Part shown: positions 55,544 to 64,000 of the stretch, piece after piece
Layout of the letters: every line of letters begins with the position of its first letter
How positions within the stretch are numbered: the first letter of the stretch is position 1
The notes under the pieces: generated by a model
The model's database searches: none
The model's input: only the letters and a program-made list of their open reading frames with translations
Told to the model about the DNA's origin: nothing
Program-made: the position numbers and the translations under genes
Assembly (NCBI GenBank): GCA_039707655.1
Contig: CM077666.1
Location: 300,664,166-300,728,165 of the forward strand
Origin: Elymus sibiricus
Taxonomy: Eukaryota > Streptophyta > Magnoliopsida > Poales > Poaceae
Direction: 5' to 3'
DNA length: 64,000 bases

Positions 55544-57244
55544 ATGGATAGGCAAAGCACATCTCCTTCGGTCTACAACAACAACGACGAGTTTGATGCT
55601 ATGAAGAACCACTTGGACGCCACGATGGATGCTCAAATGGAGGAGCTAAAAGCCCTCATCAAGACCGCCAAGAGGTCTTCCTCATCTTCGAGAAGACGCT
55701 CAAGTGCACATGCTTCCGAGCTACCATCTCCGGCAAGATCACATCGGCATCGACAACATCAACGACAAGAACGTGAAGGTCAAGAGCTCAACACCAACCA
55801 CCGCTCTACAACTTCACCATCTACCTTGGCATCTTCGCCAAGCGACTTCAAGGCATCTTCGCCTTTGGACATGCGGCATCTTCGCCGACAAGCACCTCAA
55901 GATTACACTCAAGAGAAGCTCCCCAAGCTCAAGTCCGCGACTTCCACGAGCTACTACGACTTCGACATCGACCATGAGATTCCTTTCTATGGGACTCAAG
56001 ACCCCGAGGAGTATCTCGAGTGGGAGCGTAAGATGGACGACTACCTCAAGCTACATCAAGTCCCCTCCAAAGATCAAGTGAAGTGCGCCACAAGTAACTT
56101 CCACGATTACACATCGACATGGTGGCTTCACACACCTTCGAAGAGCTTCACCATGAGTTGGCCCAAGACGAAGAAAGCGATGCGGCGAGAATTTGTGCCT
56201 TTCACCTACACAGAACATCTTCAACGCCAATTGGAGAACACCATACAAGGATCCAAGTCCCTCGACGAGTACTTCAAGGAGATGAAGACAGCCTTGCGAC
56301 GAGCCGGTGTGGACGACCCCATTTGGATGAAGTTCTACTTCATGATGGGATTGAACAACGACATCCCCAAGACTATCTTCCTCGACACCTACGAGTCCCT
56401 CGACGACATCTACTTTGGTGCTCTCAAGGCGGAACAAGAACACATGAAGGCCAAGTCTTCTCCACCCCAAGCACATTTCGTGATGACCAAGCTCCAAGAC
56501 GGCGAGCATGAGGATAGTACCACCACAATGCCCAAGCCCAACGAGCTTCAAGATGATGCTCCCAAGTTCGACTTCACCGCCATCCCTCTTTGTGGCATTG
56601 ATGATGCCGAGTCTACCACGACTCTTTTTGAAGACGGCGCGGCGACGACTACGACTACGGAGCCTCTCAAGGAACAAGATTTGGAGGCGAGCGACAAGGT
56701 GGTGAGCAAGGATGATGCTTCCATCTTTGGAGGCGAGAGTGATGATGTGCCATCTTCGGCCTTCATCCACGGCGACGACGACGATGAGTTGAGCGACATG
56801 AGCCACCATATTGAGAGTGAGAGCGAGTTCACCACTAGCCCCGTATATGACGAGTTGCCCCAATTCCCATGTGAGGAGAGCCACAATCCCCACTACTTGA
56901 GTGAGATGAGTGACTCCACCATATGTGACTTCGAGTGCACCTATTTTGAGGGAGTGAGTGAGCCACCACATAGAGAGAGTGAGGTAGTTGACAGGGCATG
57001 TGAGGCCATTTTGATTTCTAACAACTTAACCTCTACCTCTATTGTGTCTTCTCATTTGGTGCTAGGTCCCATATATGATGACGCGCCGATACTCGACGAC
57101 TTCGTCCTTCCTTTGGACAAGACGATGGCCATGGTGGAATATGATGCACCCCCACATGGTTCCATCAAGTTGAAGATGATGACCACGATTTGGTCTTTGC
57201 CACCTCACCTACACCACATGAGTGGAATGAAAAAGGTAACATAG
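55544..57244 (+). CDS. Ty3-type retrotransposon Gag
   Basis: The gag start is taken as ATG 55,544 (MDRQSTSPSVYNNNDEFDAM); the frame is open from 55,457. A coiled/charged N-terminus and a Ser/Arg-rich linker precede the retrotransposon-gag domain. That domain starts at about residue 150 from this ATG with FYGTQDPEEYLEWERKMDDYL and runs through TWWLH, AMRREFVPFTYTEHLQRQLENT and SLDEYFKEMKTALRRAGVDD. An acidic C-terminal part follows (DDDDELSDMSHHIESESE). I see no CCHC knuckle. The frame stops at TAG 57,242-57,244. The text after a C5 run (57,148-57,152) makes better sense in the -1 frame, where it joins the next ORF, so the stop looks like a frameshift lesion. Gag would form the particle that packages the RNA. 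Confidence 0.85.
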   Translation: MDRQSTSPSVYNNNDEFDAMKNHLDATMDAQMEELKALIKTAKRSSSSSRRRSSAHASELPSPARSHRHRQHQRQEREGQELNTNHRSTTSPSTLASSPSDFKASSPLDMRHLRRQAPQDYTQEKLPKLKSATSTSYYDFDIDHEIPFYGTQDPEEYLEWERKMDDYLKLHQVPSKDQVKCATSNFHDYTSTWWLHTPSKSFTMSWPKTKKAMRREFVPFTYTEHLQRQLENTIQGSKSLDEYFKEMKTALRRAGVDDPIWMKFYFMMGLNNDIPKTIFLDTYESLDDIYFGALKAEQEHMKAKSSPPQAHFVMTKLQDGEHEDSTTTMPKPNELQDDAPKFDFTAIPLCGIDDAESTTTLFEDGAATTTTTEPLKEQDLEASDKVVSKDDASIFGGESDDVPSSAFIHGDDDDELSDMSHHIESESEFTTSPVYDELPQFPCEESHNPHYLSEMSDSTICDFECTYFEGVSEPPHRESEVVDRACEAILISNNLTSTSIVSSHLVLGPIYDDAPILDDFVLPLDKTMAMVEYDAPPHGSIKLKMMTTIWSLPPHLHHMSGMKKVT

Positions 57245-59514
57245 GTGAAGGTGATGCTCTTGTCCCACTAGTGGACATTCTTGACATTGATTGCTTGCAT
57301 GATGTCGATCCCCCTATTGCCATGCTTCATGCTAGTATGATTTCCCCATGCGATGATTTACCCATTTATGATGAGTATGATGATATTCATGTGGAGTCTA
57401 TTAGTTGTGATGCCATGTTGCATAGGATTTCTTGTGATAATTCTCTCGGTCACATCATGTTTGACAATCCGCTTGACTTGTCATATGCTATGCATGAGAT
57501 CAACCATATCGCATCTTTGCAATCTCATCGTAGTAACTATGCATATGCCATTAAAATAAACCCAATTTGTACATATGCCATAGATGACAAGCCCATGGTT
57601 ATTGGCATTTGTTTTTCTTGTGATGCTATTGATATGCTTCCTTTGCATCATTGTTCATATATGCCATGCCATGACCACCTAGCTTTGGATATGCATTATT
57701 TGCCATGTTGTCAATTTTCTCCATATGATGTTTTCGCTATTGCTCATGAGGAGACACCCATAGTTTCCTCATACATGTTAGGAGATTTTGATCACTCATA
57801 TACATTGCATAATCCCGATAATTGTATGCACAATATGCTCCCCATGAATACCGATGCTATTGTTGTGCCATATACTTGCATGCTCAATTTGTGTCCCCAT
57901 CATGTTATACATAACAACTATTCTTTCATGATGGATGACATGTTCATATACCATGCCTCAAATTTCTTTGAGCATTGCTTGTTTTGTGCTAACTCTCACG
58001 TGCACATACACATCATGATGGATGATGTGTACATTTACCACGCACACACTTTCTTTCGCTTGTGCCTTTCTTGTGTAGGTCATCACACTTACTCGTCAAC
58101 CTCGCAAGCGCACAAGTTGACAAAACGAGCACTAGAGAGCAATGAAGATGTGCGCAACCATGGAGAACTTACCCTCCATCCGCCCTATTCGCGACGAGCT
58201 TTCGCACATTTCTTCTACATGGCCCTCACATGGTTATGGGTTATTGTCCATTACATATTCTATGCCCATCTTTCCATGTTCACTTTGCATGATATGCTCA
58301 TTTCCATTTGGATGACATGCTTTGGTGACCCATGCGTTGCATTACACATGATTCATGATTCTAGTACTTGTCTGTGTATTTGCATGATTGGTGGAGATAT
58401 CACTTGTTATTGCCATGTTTGCTTTGTACCCCATGCCTATGATGATACTTTGATATTGCTTTGTGTTCGTGCTTACGATATGTCATGTACATTGCCTATA
58501 TCTATTATTTGCTCACATGACATGATTACCATGATTTCCTCTAGTGTGTTGCATCTTCGCTACACTAGTTTGCACGACATGATTACTATGATTGCTTGCC
58601 TTGTTGCATCACCGATGATTCATACTTGCTCGTTTCATGCGGTTGATGGCATCCATTCACATGCTTTGCACATGATTGATATTGCTTCTTGTCATATATC
58701 TCCATATGTTGCATCTCTCATGCTAGATGATTTGCCATGTCTTGAGTGCAACAATGCTTTTAGTCTTGCTAATGAGATCGCACCCATAGCTTTCTCCCAT
58801 ATTATTGGAGCTTTTGACATCTTTCATGTGAAGCATGCGTGTCTTCCTTCTTTGCACCATATGCCTCATGCCATGAATATTGCCATTGTTGCATCATATT
58901 ATTCATGCACTTTTGCTACTAATGGTTATGTGCAAGAGAAGAGAACCATCATGATGGATGATGTGTTTATCTACCATGCACATACGTTCTTTGCTTGGTT
59001 GTGTGCACGTGTAGGATCGTTCGACCCCGTGTCAACTTCCACTTCACATGAGTTGACCATTCGAGCTCTTGAGAGCGAGCCACTTTTGACCGACGCGCTT
59101 CTACAACGCATTTGCTACCACTTCGGCATTGTGAAGGACGCACAAGGACATGCTTTTGAGGTGATATCCTTCTCTTTTGAGAACCCCAAAACTATGAGCA
59201 TGAATATTGTGGATCATACTTCGTGTGTTGCTTGCTCCATGACACATTGCACACATGCTAGAGATCTTGTTTTGACTTGTCATTGCCACATTGCCATGCC
59301 TCATGATATATATGCCTTGTGTGTTGCATCGAACATGATTATCCCATGCTATTCCCATGTGTTTGATTGCAACAATGTCATTTCTTCACATATGCCATGT
59401 CCCATTGATTGCTACATGCTTGCCTTGATTGCCTCATACATGATGAACAATTGCTCTTTCTATTGTGTTGAGTGCCACACTATGTTCACTACACCATATG
59501 CACGTTATGCTTGA
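57145..59514 (+). CDS. large Met/His/Cys-rich ORF of unknown function in the pol position
   Basis: Open from 57,145 to TGA 59,512-59,514 (about 789 codons; first TTG at 57,190, so no ATG at the head). The first residues, HQVEDDDHDLVFATSPTPHEW, continue the acidic style of Gag, supporting an ancestral Gag fusion. The body is unusually rich in Met, His, Cys, Ile and Asp. A block MMDD(M/V)(F/Y)IYHA..FF occurs three times (about 57,928, 58,015, 58,950), two of them followed by a (K/E)LT.RALES segment, so the ORF grew by internal duplication. No protease, RT, RNase H, integrase or envelope-type transmembrane layout is visible. It may be a captured or degenerate sequence kept open by composition. 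Function unknown. Confidence 0.6.
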   Translation, partial: CTPTWFHQVEDDDHDLVFATSPTPHEWNEKGNIGEGDALVPLVDILDIDCLHDVDPPIAMLHASMISPCDDLPIYDEYDDIHVESISCDAMLHRISCDNSLGHIMFDNPLDLSYAMHEINHIASLQSHRSNYAYAIKINPICTYAIDDKPMVIGICFSCDAIDMLPLHHCSYMPCHDHLALDMHYLPCCQFSPYDVFAIAHEETPIVSSYMLGDFDHSYTLHNPDNCMHNMLPMNTDAIVVPYTCMLNLCPHHVIHNNYSFMMDDMFIYHASNFFEHCLFCANSHVHIHIMMDDVYIYHAHTFFRLCLSCVGHHTYSSTSQAHKLTKRALESNEDVRNHGELTLHPPYSRRAFAHFFYMALTWLWVIVHYIFYAHLSMFTLHDMLISIWMTCFGDPCVALHMIHDSSTCLCICMIGGDITCYCHVCFVPHAYDDTLILLCVRAYDMSCTLPISIICSHDMITMISSSVLHLRYTSLHDMITMIACLVASPMIHTCSFHAVDGIHSHALHMIDIASCHISPYVASLMLDDLPCLECNNAFSLANEIAPIAFSHIIGAFDIFHVKHACLPSLHHMPHAMNIAIVASYYSCTFATNGYVQEKRTIMMDDVFIYHAHTFFAWLCARVGSFDPVSTSTSHELTIRALESEPLLTDALLQRICYHFGIVKDAQGHAFEVISFSFENPKTMSMNIVDHTSCVACSMTHCTHARDLVLTCHCHIAMPHDIYALCVASNMIIPCYSHVFDCNNVISSHMPCPIDCYMLALIASYMMNNCSFYCVECHTMFTTPYARYA

Positions 59515-60035
59515 ATTGTCTTGCACTTGACCTATGTGTTTAGACACGTCATTTTATTTGGTGTTGTGATTGATACCTATGCCTACCATCGGCCATTTGT
59601 TGAGGGCTTGATGCATGCTCGCTATGACCTCGAGAAAGATGCTTGTTCTCTTGTCACACATATTTGCATCTCTACCTCCAATTTGCATGCTTGTTTCCAT
59701 GACGATCTTGATTGTGCTCAATTTATGTGCTTACATGCCATGTCTCATTCCTTTGTCACACCTTATGCTATACATGACGACAACACTTGTTGGGTGAATC
59801 ACCGCTTGAATACTTGGTTTTGCACTAATGCTAACCACATTTGTTTTTCCAAGTGTTTGTTGTTCTTGCTCCTTTTGAAGGAACCACAAGATGGTGCGAC
59901 ATTGGAGAGTGCCCATTTCGAGCTTCAAGATGAAGAGTGCTTGGTGATCGTCCAGTTCTACATGGCGATGACATCTCTTTCCCATGGTGATTTGGTTTTC
60001 GATCCGAGGACGGATCTTTTCCAAGGGGGAGGGGA
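59515..60035 (+). CDS. continuation of the Met/His/Cys-rich ORF, tail over the polypurine tract
   Basis: Same reading frame as 57,145-59,511, separated only by the TGA at 59,512; no ATG is used. It ends with LVFDPRTDLFQGGGDDAEH, encoded across the polypurine tract, and the frame stays open into the 3' LTR to 60,675. A (F/L)RT.(L/P)FQ(E/G)GG.D tail at this place is what I know from the C-termini of plant Ty3 polyproteins. The element may therefore have kept both ends of a Gag-Pol frame and replaced the middle. Confidence 0.5.
60023..60035 (+). promoter_or_regulatory. polypurine tract
   Basis: AAGGGGGAGGGGA lies directly before the TGATGC start of the 3' LTR. Confidence 0.85.
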
Positions 60036-61059
60036 TGATGCGGAGCATCCTACGGACATCACCATGTCAAGAGTCCGTTTGGCAAGTGACACGTGCGACA
60101 TCTACTTCACATACACAAAGGTCAATCCTCTCCTTTACACGTGTTCACTTGACCCCTTCGAGGATGGTATACTACTTGACACTCCACTCGTGTGCATGCA
60201 TAGGTATTGTCAGAGCTTCACAGACGTCGAGGAGGAGTGCAAGCGCCAAGGAACAACTACACCGTCCGCGAAGGAAGCATGGAAGCGGAGACGAAAGAAG
60301 ACGGAGCTGCGGGAAGCTACAGCGGCCGGACATCCGGGCCCTGGGCCGGACATCCGGCGTCTCCACATCCAAGCCAGGAGCCACGTCCAGCACCTGCCGA
60401 AGCCCAGCGGCCGGACATCCGGCCATGCCCCCGGACATCTGGCGCTACACGTCAGGCCGGACATCCGGCCTCCCTCCCGGAAATCCGGCGTCTGGCAACA
60501 GAAGGTTGGCCATCTCCAGGCCGGACATCCGGCCAGTGCCCCGGACATCCGGCGCCTCCTGAGAGGCCGGACATCCGGGCCCCAGCCCGGACATCCGGCG
60601 CCACCAGCGCGCGTGGACAGGGCCCGAGGCCCATGTATCTCTCTTTCCCCCTCCCACTTAGTGGCTAGACTATAAATACCCCTTCCCCTCCTCATTCTAG
60701 GGTTAGCTAAGATTAGAACTACACATTAGAGCTTAGCTCATGTATCTCCCCTTGTGGGATTCCTCTTGAGAGAGAGAAGACTCCATTGGAGTACAAGACC
60801 TCCTAAGGGAGAAGGATTCCCCAAGTGAATCATCAAGACCTCATCTCCTCTTGGATTTGGGATGAACTCTATCTTGTACCGATTTCCCTTTGTTGTTCTT
60901 GTACCTTGTGATCTTGTGTGTTTGTTAGTCTAGTGGATGTGTGATTGGACTTGTTCTTGAGTGTTCCTCTCGTGATTTCCCTCGTGTTCTTCCCCGTGTT
61001 CTTCGTAGGATCCCCTCCAATTCGTGAAAGATCGTCAATTAGGGTTCCACCCTACATCA
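60036..61059 (+). repeat. 3' LTR
   Basis: Matches the 5' LTR almost base for base; TATA box TATAAATA at 60,671-60,678. It has 26 bp more than the 5' LTR, located in the palindrome array near 60,440 (TGGCGCTACACGTCAGGCC region). Confidence 0.93.
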
Positions 61060-61545
61060 GTTTGCAAATATACAAAGTGGGATGTCAAATTTAGCAAGCT
61101 TTGTAAAAAAAAATAGGTAGGGGACCACTTATACAAAGGCTGTTGGAGGAGGTTTTTTGCCCAAGGCTGTTGGAGTACAAGTGAGTGCAAATATAGAAAG
61201 GCTGTTGGAGATGCTCTCAGCCAGATGAAAGAGTCTGCGATATACGGGCACACATTCTAATTAAAAGAATTGTGCACGATGGTAATAACAAGCGCACACG
61301 GTTGATGGAATAAGTCATGCGCTGACATCGCCGATTGCGGTGCACACGCCACGTACGCATCCGAGAACGTTTGCCCACGTTACACCATCCGGGAATCGTG
61401 CCGCACTTCGAAACCGGAACCGTCAATAAATTTTGAGCTTGTTTCCCGTCACATTCCAAATTACCATGCTACATTTAATAGCAAACCTGTTCACACCGAT
61501 CAAAACCTAAACGTTTTCCCACTTAGCAGCTTATTACTACTAGGT

Positions 61546-61553
61546 TATAAATA
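61546..61553 (+). promoter_or_regulatory. TATA box of the 61,641 ORF
   Basis: TATAAATA lies 88 bp before the ATG, with a CA/AAC-rich leader (CATCAACAAACAAACAAATC) typical of plant 5' UTRs. Confidence 0.55.
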
Positions 61554-61640
61554 CTACCTACTGGAAAATGACTGCACAGTCCACCTCAATTCCTCATCAA
61601 CAAACAAACAAATCTTCCTTCGTCGTTCCTTGCGTCTGCC

Positions 61641-62432
61641 ATGGCCCGTAGGAGTTCTTCATCGAGAATTGACCAGGGAGCGGCGAGCATGGAAGCGGAA
61701 GCAACAGAGATGTCCCGCCTCGCCGCGATAGCAACCGCGAGGTCCCACTGTGCCGCCGATGCAGCACAGAGGTCCCGCCGCACCACCGAAGCAGCACAGA
61801 GGTCCCGCCACACCGCCCAAGCAGCACAGTGGTCCGGCCGTGCTGTGGAAGCAGCAAGGATGACCCGCCGCGCCGCGGAATCAGCAGAGAGGTCCTACCA
61901 TGCCGCGGCGGCCTGGGAAGATCTCTTCCGGGAAGGCGAGGGCTCTCGCAGGCTCATGCGCGCTGAGCTCGATGCGCTGAAGGATGAGATCTCCGGCTGG
62001 GCGAAGCTGCACGAGGAGATCAATGCCTCATTTGATAAGGCGATCGGCGTCATCCGGGGACTAAGGGATGACAAGGCCAAGCTCCGCACCCAGCGCAACC
62101 TGCTGAGGGCGAAGATCGCTGGCAGTGCGAAGCAGCATGAGGAGAGCACTGCCTTGATGAAGAAGACGGCTGCCATGGTCGAGAAACTTATGGACAATAA
62201 TGCCAACCTCCGCATCGAGCGCGAAACGCTGGTGCGGGAATCCACAGCTACTGTCAAGCGAAGTATTGAGGACGTGAAAGAGATCATTGCCGCTCGCCGC
62301 GGGAACTCCGTCGCCATGGATGCAATGACGAAGATGGCGGAGGAGAGGCGAAAGGAGGTGAAGGTTGTGGAGGCGATGAAGAAGGAGTTGGAGGAACTCC
62401 GTGCCCTGCAGCAACCCATCAAGAAGGAGTAG
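61641..62432 (+). CDS. coiled-coil protein of unknown function carried by the CACTA element
   Basis: An intact 263-codon frame from ATG (MARRSSSSRIDQGAASMEAE) to TAG. Residues about 25-90 consist of roughly five degenerate 13-residue repeats of the form A(A/D)AAQRSRR.(T)(A/T), rich in Ala and Arg. From about residue 92 (WEDLFREGEG) to the end the sequence is highly charged and heptad-like (LDALKDEIS..AKLHEEI, KKELEELRALQQ), so a long coiled coil is expected. There is no zinc finger, DDE motif or signal peptide. A TATA box, a plausible 5' UTR and GC-rich grass codon usage suggest it could be expressed. It lies inside the CACTA element, outside the nested insertion. It could be an accessory transposon protein or a captured host gene; I cannot say which. 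Confidence 0.7.
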   Translation: MARRSSSSRIDQGAASMEAEATEMSRLAAIATARSHCAADAAQRSRRTTEAAQRSRHTAQAAQWSGRAVEAARMTRRAAESAERSYHAAAAWEDLFREGEGSRRLMRAELDALKDEISGWAKLHEEINASFDKAIGVIRGLRDDKAKLRTQRNLLRAKIAGSAKQHEESTALMKKTAAMVEKLMDNNANLRIERETLVRESTATVKRSIEDVKEIIAARRGNSVAMDAMTKMAEERRKEVKVVEAMKKELEELRALQQPIKKE

Positions 62433-63011
62433 AGCAGCGATCCAGATTGTTGTCTGCGTCTTCTTCCTTCTTCTTTTGCCCCTGTGTCTTTCGGGCATTG
62501 CCGCGTGTGGCATTTTTAATTGTCTTCCTGAATAGTATGTAAGACAATTACTATCCATTGCCATCGTCATCATATATAACAGTCTTGCTAAGTCTTCGTT
62601 AAGTTTCAGTCGAGGCTATGTCCGTGAGTTATCCGTGCAAATTTTTGTTTTCAAATTTTCTTTTTTCTCCCTTAAATCTCAGTCGACTGAGACCTAGCCA
62701 CACCATTAAGCGCCTATAAAATAGGGGCTCGGGCACCATTAATGGAGAAGTTGGGAGCGAGGTGGGCGGCGGATGGAGGTCAAAGGGCTCGCCTCCCGGT
62801 AAGCCTGTGTAGCGGTCTGCTCCACGCCTCCCGTCTAATCAAATAGCTACCCTGCACGGCACATCCTAGCCAGTAAAAATGGGGACGCATGGCGGCACGT
62901 AAATGGTTAGTACAACGCCCACGGTTTGAAGAACACTTGTGTTTCCAATTGTAACGTGGCAGCTCTTTGTTCCAAAATGACTTTGTTGGTTGTTAATGTG
63001 TGCGGCTTAAA
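62433..63011. other. 3' flank of the ORF, no gene
   Basis: Possible 3' UTR to about 62,580. TATAAAATAGGGGCTCGGG near 62,717 resembles a TATA region without a following ORF. Confidence 0.35.
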
Positions 63012-64000
63012 AAAATCGGACTAAAATTTTACCACAGCATGTTGGTGCCATATCAAGGCAACATGCCAAGTTTCATGATTTTCAGGCAAGTTTTGGATTT
63101 ATAGAAATTTAAAAACCAAGTTTGTCAATGTTTTCGGCCGAGCCACGACGCCCGGATGTTTGAAATTCATTTCCATTTCTTGCATGGGACCTAAACATTC
63201 ACCTAAGGACATATATACCATTTTTCAACCCATTTTGGTGCACTGGAGCATGTGCATGTAGTTCAAATTTGAATTATGCACATTAAATGCCTGGAAAACT
63301 CAATAAATGTATAAAAAGGCCAAACGAACCCGGAATAATTCCAAATTATAGCGCGACACTCCTATTGGTCTTTGTTGCCTCTGTAAAAAAAATCAAGGCA
63401 GGAAGAGGCAGCGTATGTCGTTTCGCCCACAAAGGTGACACATTGCCTATCGGAACCATGAGCCTTCTTGAGAGAAGCTCCGGTTTGTAAGAAGCTTATA
63501 ACAAAACTTGTCCCAAATTGAATTTTTTTTTACCACGGCATGTTGGTGCCATGCCAAGACACCATGGCAAGTCCCGTGATTTTTAGGCAATTTTTGGATT
63601 TACAGGAATTTAAAAACCAAGTTTCTCAATGTTTTCCGCCGAGCCACGACGCCCAGATGTTTGAAATTCATTCCCATTTCTTGTATTGGACCTAAACATT
63701 CACCCAAGGACACATATACGATTTTTTAACCCATTTTGGTGCAGTGGAGCATGTGCATGTAGTTCAAATTTGTATTATGCACATTAAATGCCTAGAAACT
63801 AAATTAATGTATAAAAAAGGCCAAACGAACCCGGAATAATTCCAAAATTTAGCACGGCACTCCTTTTGGTCTATGTTGCCTATGTAAAAAAAATCAAGGC
63901 ATGAAGAGGGAGCGTATGTCGTTTCGCCCACAAAGGTGACACGTTCCCTATCGGAACCATGAGCCTTCTTGAGAGAAGCTCCGGTTTGTAAGAAGCTTAT
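63012..64000. repeat. 501-bp tandem repeat, at least two units
   Basis: The unit from 63,012 recurs from 63,513 to the window end. Landmarks ACCAC(A/G)GCATGTTGGTGCC (63,031/63,532) and AGAAGCTTAT (63,490/63,991) are exactly 501 bp apart. Identity is above 90% by eye. Such long tandem units are usual inside Triticeae CACTA elements; the array probably continues beyond the window. Confidence 0.9.

Larger units (their letters stand above)
52729..61059 (+). mobile_element. complete LTR retrotransposon, gag plus unknown ORF, no pol
   Basis: LTRs 52,729-53,726 (998 bp) and 60,036-61,059 (1,024 bp) both run from TGATGC.GAGCATCC to CCCTACATCA. Identical GTTTG lies before (52,724-52,728) and after (61,060-61,064). 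Primer site 53,730; polypurine tract 60,023-60,035. The internal 6.3 kb contains a long leader, a Ty3-type gag (55,544-57,244) and about 2.9 kb of nearly open Met/His/Cys-rich coding sequence. Nothing resembling protease, RT, RNase H or integrase (no D-D-D/YxDD motif) is present. The LTRs differ by a few percent or less plus one 26-bp indel, so the insertion is fairly young. Confidence 0.93.
52203..61216 (+). mobile_element. Harbinger-like element carrying the LTR retrotransposon
   Basis: Ends are GAGCATCTCCAACAACC and GGCTGTTGGAGATGCTC, inverted repeats of about 17 bp. The same 3 bp (TCA) lies on each side (52,200-52,202 and 61,217-61,219), and the CACTA sequence is continuous across it. Without the nested retrotransposon the element would be about 0.68 kb with no coding capacity. 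The 3-bp duplication and GAGCATCT ends favour PIF/Harbinger; TCA instead of TTA/TAA is atypical. Confidence 0.7.
51718..64000 (+). mobile_element. CACTA transposon, open at the right window edge
   Basis: Begins CACTACTGTAGGATGGTCC at 51,718. Subterminal repeats of 84 bp follow (51,938-52,203). The GCCAGAT.AA / GTGTGCGATA text resumes at 61,217 after a 9-kb nested insertion. It contains an intact ORF (61,641-62,432) and a 501-bp tandem repeat at the right. No transposase is present in the visible part, and the right terminus lies outside. Confidence 0.75.

Noticed and set aside
56051..56971. 306-codon minus frame opposite gag
   Set aside because: Antisense shadow of a well-supported Gag reading frame.
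57225..57244. Programmed -1 frameshift between gag and the next ORF
   Set aside because: The A5 run at 57,230-57,234 does not form a canonical X XXY YYZ heptamer in the gag frame. The frame already makes better sense in -1 from the C5 run 80 bases earlier, so a mutation is the simpler explanation.

Overview
The window looks like nuclear DNA of a Triticeae grass (wheat, barley or a relative). It is mostly nested transposable elements around one intact gene and one decayed gene. The evidence is the Stowaway TIR (CTCCGCCCCATAAT type), an LTR retroelement starting TGATACGTCTCC with a tRNA-Asp primer site, CACTA elements starting CACTACAA, PIF/Harbinger, hAT and LINE debris, and GC-rich grass-type coding sequence. 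There is no bacterial or organellar signature. Family names are from memory; no database search was possible.

Layout. 0-3 kb: the last 57 bp of an LTR, then two PIF/Harbinger fragments. 3.4-4 kb: two non-LTR retroelement ends. 7-11 kb: the one convincing intact gene, a minus-strand SF1/branchpoint-bridging-protein homologue with an uninterrupted 750-codon reading frame. 11.6-14.6 kb: a 2.95-kb solo LTR with a perfect target duplication (GTAGC). 14.9-20.7 kb: LINE-like pieces, mirror-image AT-rich arrays and a broken hAT-type transposase. 20.7-23.8 kb: LTR-like fragments. 23.8-31.1 kb: a non-autonomous LTR element (tRNA-Asp primer site, one small ORF split by a LINE, no pol). Its 3' LTR is cut by a CACTA end at 31,123. 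31.1-39.8 kb: CACTA subterminal repeats holding a 4.14-kb solo LTR (target duplication GTAGA). 40.4-42.2 kb: an F-box/LRR/FBD pseudogene whose exon structure is still readable. 42.4-51.7 kb: a low-copy tract of local duplications, including a dispersed 20-bp motif and a hairpin. 51.7-64 kb: a second CACTA element, open at the right edge. It contains a Harbinger-like element (52,203-61,216), which in turn contains a complete LTR retrotransposon (52,729-61,059).

The most unusual object is that inner LTR retrotransposon. Both LTRs, the target duplication, primer site, polypurine tract and a Ty3-type gag are present. Where protease, RT and integrase should lie, there is about 2.9 kb of almost uninterrupted Met/His/Cys-rich coding sequence that I do not recognise, in frame with a tail that runs over the polypurine tract. 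The same LTRs carry many copies of a short palindrome (CCGGACATCCGG). The unrelated solo LTR at 11.6 kb carries a different palindrome array (GCGGTACTACCGC). The host CACTA also carries an intact, promoter-equipped coiled-coil ORF of unknown function at 61,641-62,432.
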